Origin: Bacilli bacterium
GTDB taxonomy: Bacteria; Bacillota_I; Bacilli_A; RF39; UBA660
Direction: 5' to 3'
Assembly: GCA_022793565.1 (NCBI GenBank)
Contig: JAAWDC010000157.1
Location: forward strand, 1 to 6,673
Length of the DNA: 6,673 nucleotides
The notes beneath the pieces were generated by a model. The model saw only the letters and a list, made by a program, of their open reading frames with translations, did no database searches and was not told where the DNA came from. This document shows, in pieces, positions 6,659 to 6,673 of the stretch. Each line of letters starts with the position of its first letter. Position 1 is the stretch's first letter. Made by a program: the position numbers and the translations under genes.

Positions 6659-6673
6659 ATCTAGGTACAGGTC

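Noticed and set aside
1..6673. CRISPR array, insertion sequence, tRNA or rRNA
   Set aside because: I saw no direct repeat-spacer pattern, transposase, terminal inverted repeats of IS type, or tRNA/rRNA-like sequence.

Overview
The window is a 6.7 kb, AT-rich, densely coded stretch with every convincing gene on the + strand. The tRNA/stop usage looks like the standard bacterial code: tryptophans are TGG and two genes end in TGA. Strong AGGAGG-type ribosome sites, low GC content and the gene set (uvrA, a YvlD/phage-holin-IV membrane protein, lgt, trxB) point to a low-GC Bacillota, probably a member of Bacilli or one of its Mollicutes-related gut lineages. The species cannot be fixed from this sequence alone. 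B. subtilis keeps the same genes in the same general neighbourhood (uvrBA, yvlD, hprK, lgt, trxB), which supports the placement.

Layout. Positions 1-2094 hold the 3' three quarters of uvrA; about 240 N-terminal codons lie upstream of the window. A small four-helix-type membrane protein (2112-2528) follows after 17 bases and overlaps lgt (2521-3333) by 8 bases. trxB (3343-4236) follows lgt after 9 bases, with its ribosome site starting inside the lgt stop codon. After 27 bases a GTG-started 751-codon gene (4264-6519) encodes a protein I do not recognise as a named family. It has a short N-terminal region, one membrane segment, a zinc-metallopeptidase-type HELMH motif, a charged linker with coiled-coil character, and a duplicated C-terminal module of about 75-80 residues. 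The last 154 bases are non-coding and carry a very strong intrinsic terminator (12-bp perfect stem) plus other possible RNA structure and a TATAAT box.

How the genes fit together. Spacing of 27 bases or less suggests one transcription unit, with its promoter upstream of the window. UvrA is the damage sensor of nucleotide excision repair. Lgt makes lipoproteins at the membrane, and TrxB supplies reducing power to thioredoxin. The last gene appears to be a membrane-anchored, probably outward-facing putative metallopeptidase, and is the least explained and most interesting part of the window. Other points of note: no hprK between the YvlD-like gene and lgt, unusual residues in the second UvrA signature motif and in the TrxB cofactor sites, and a possible short structured RNA at the 3' end.
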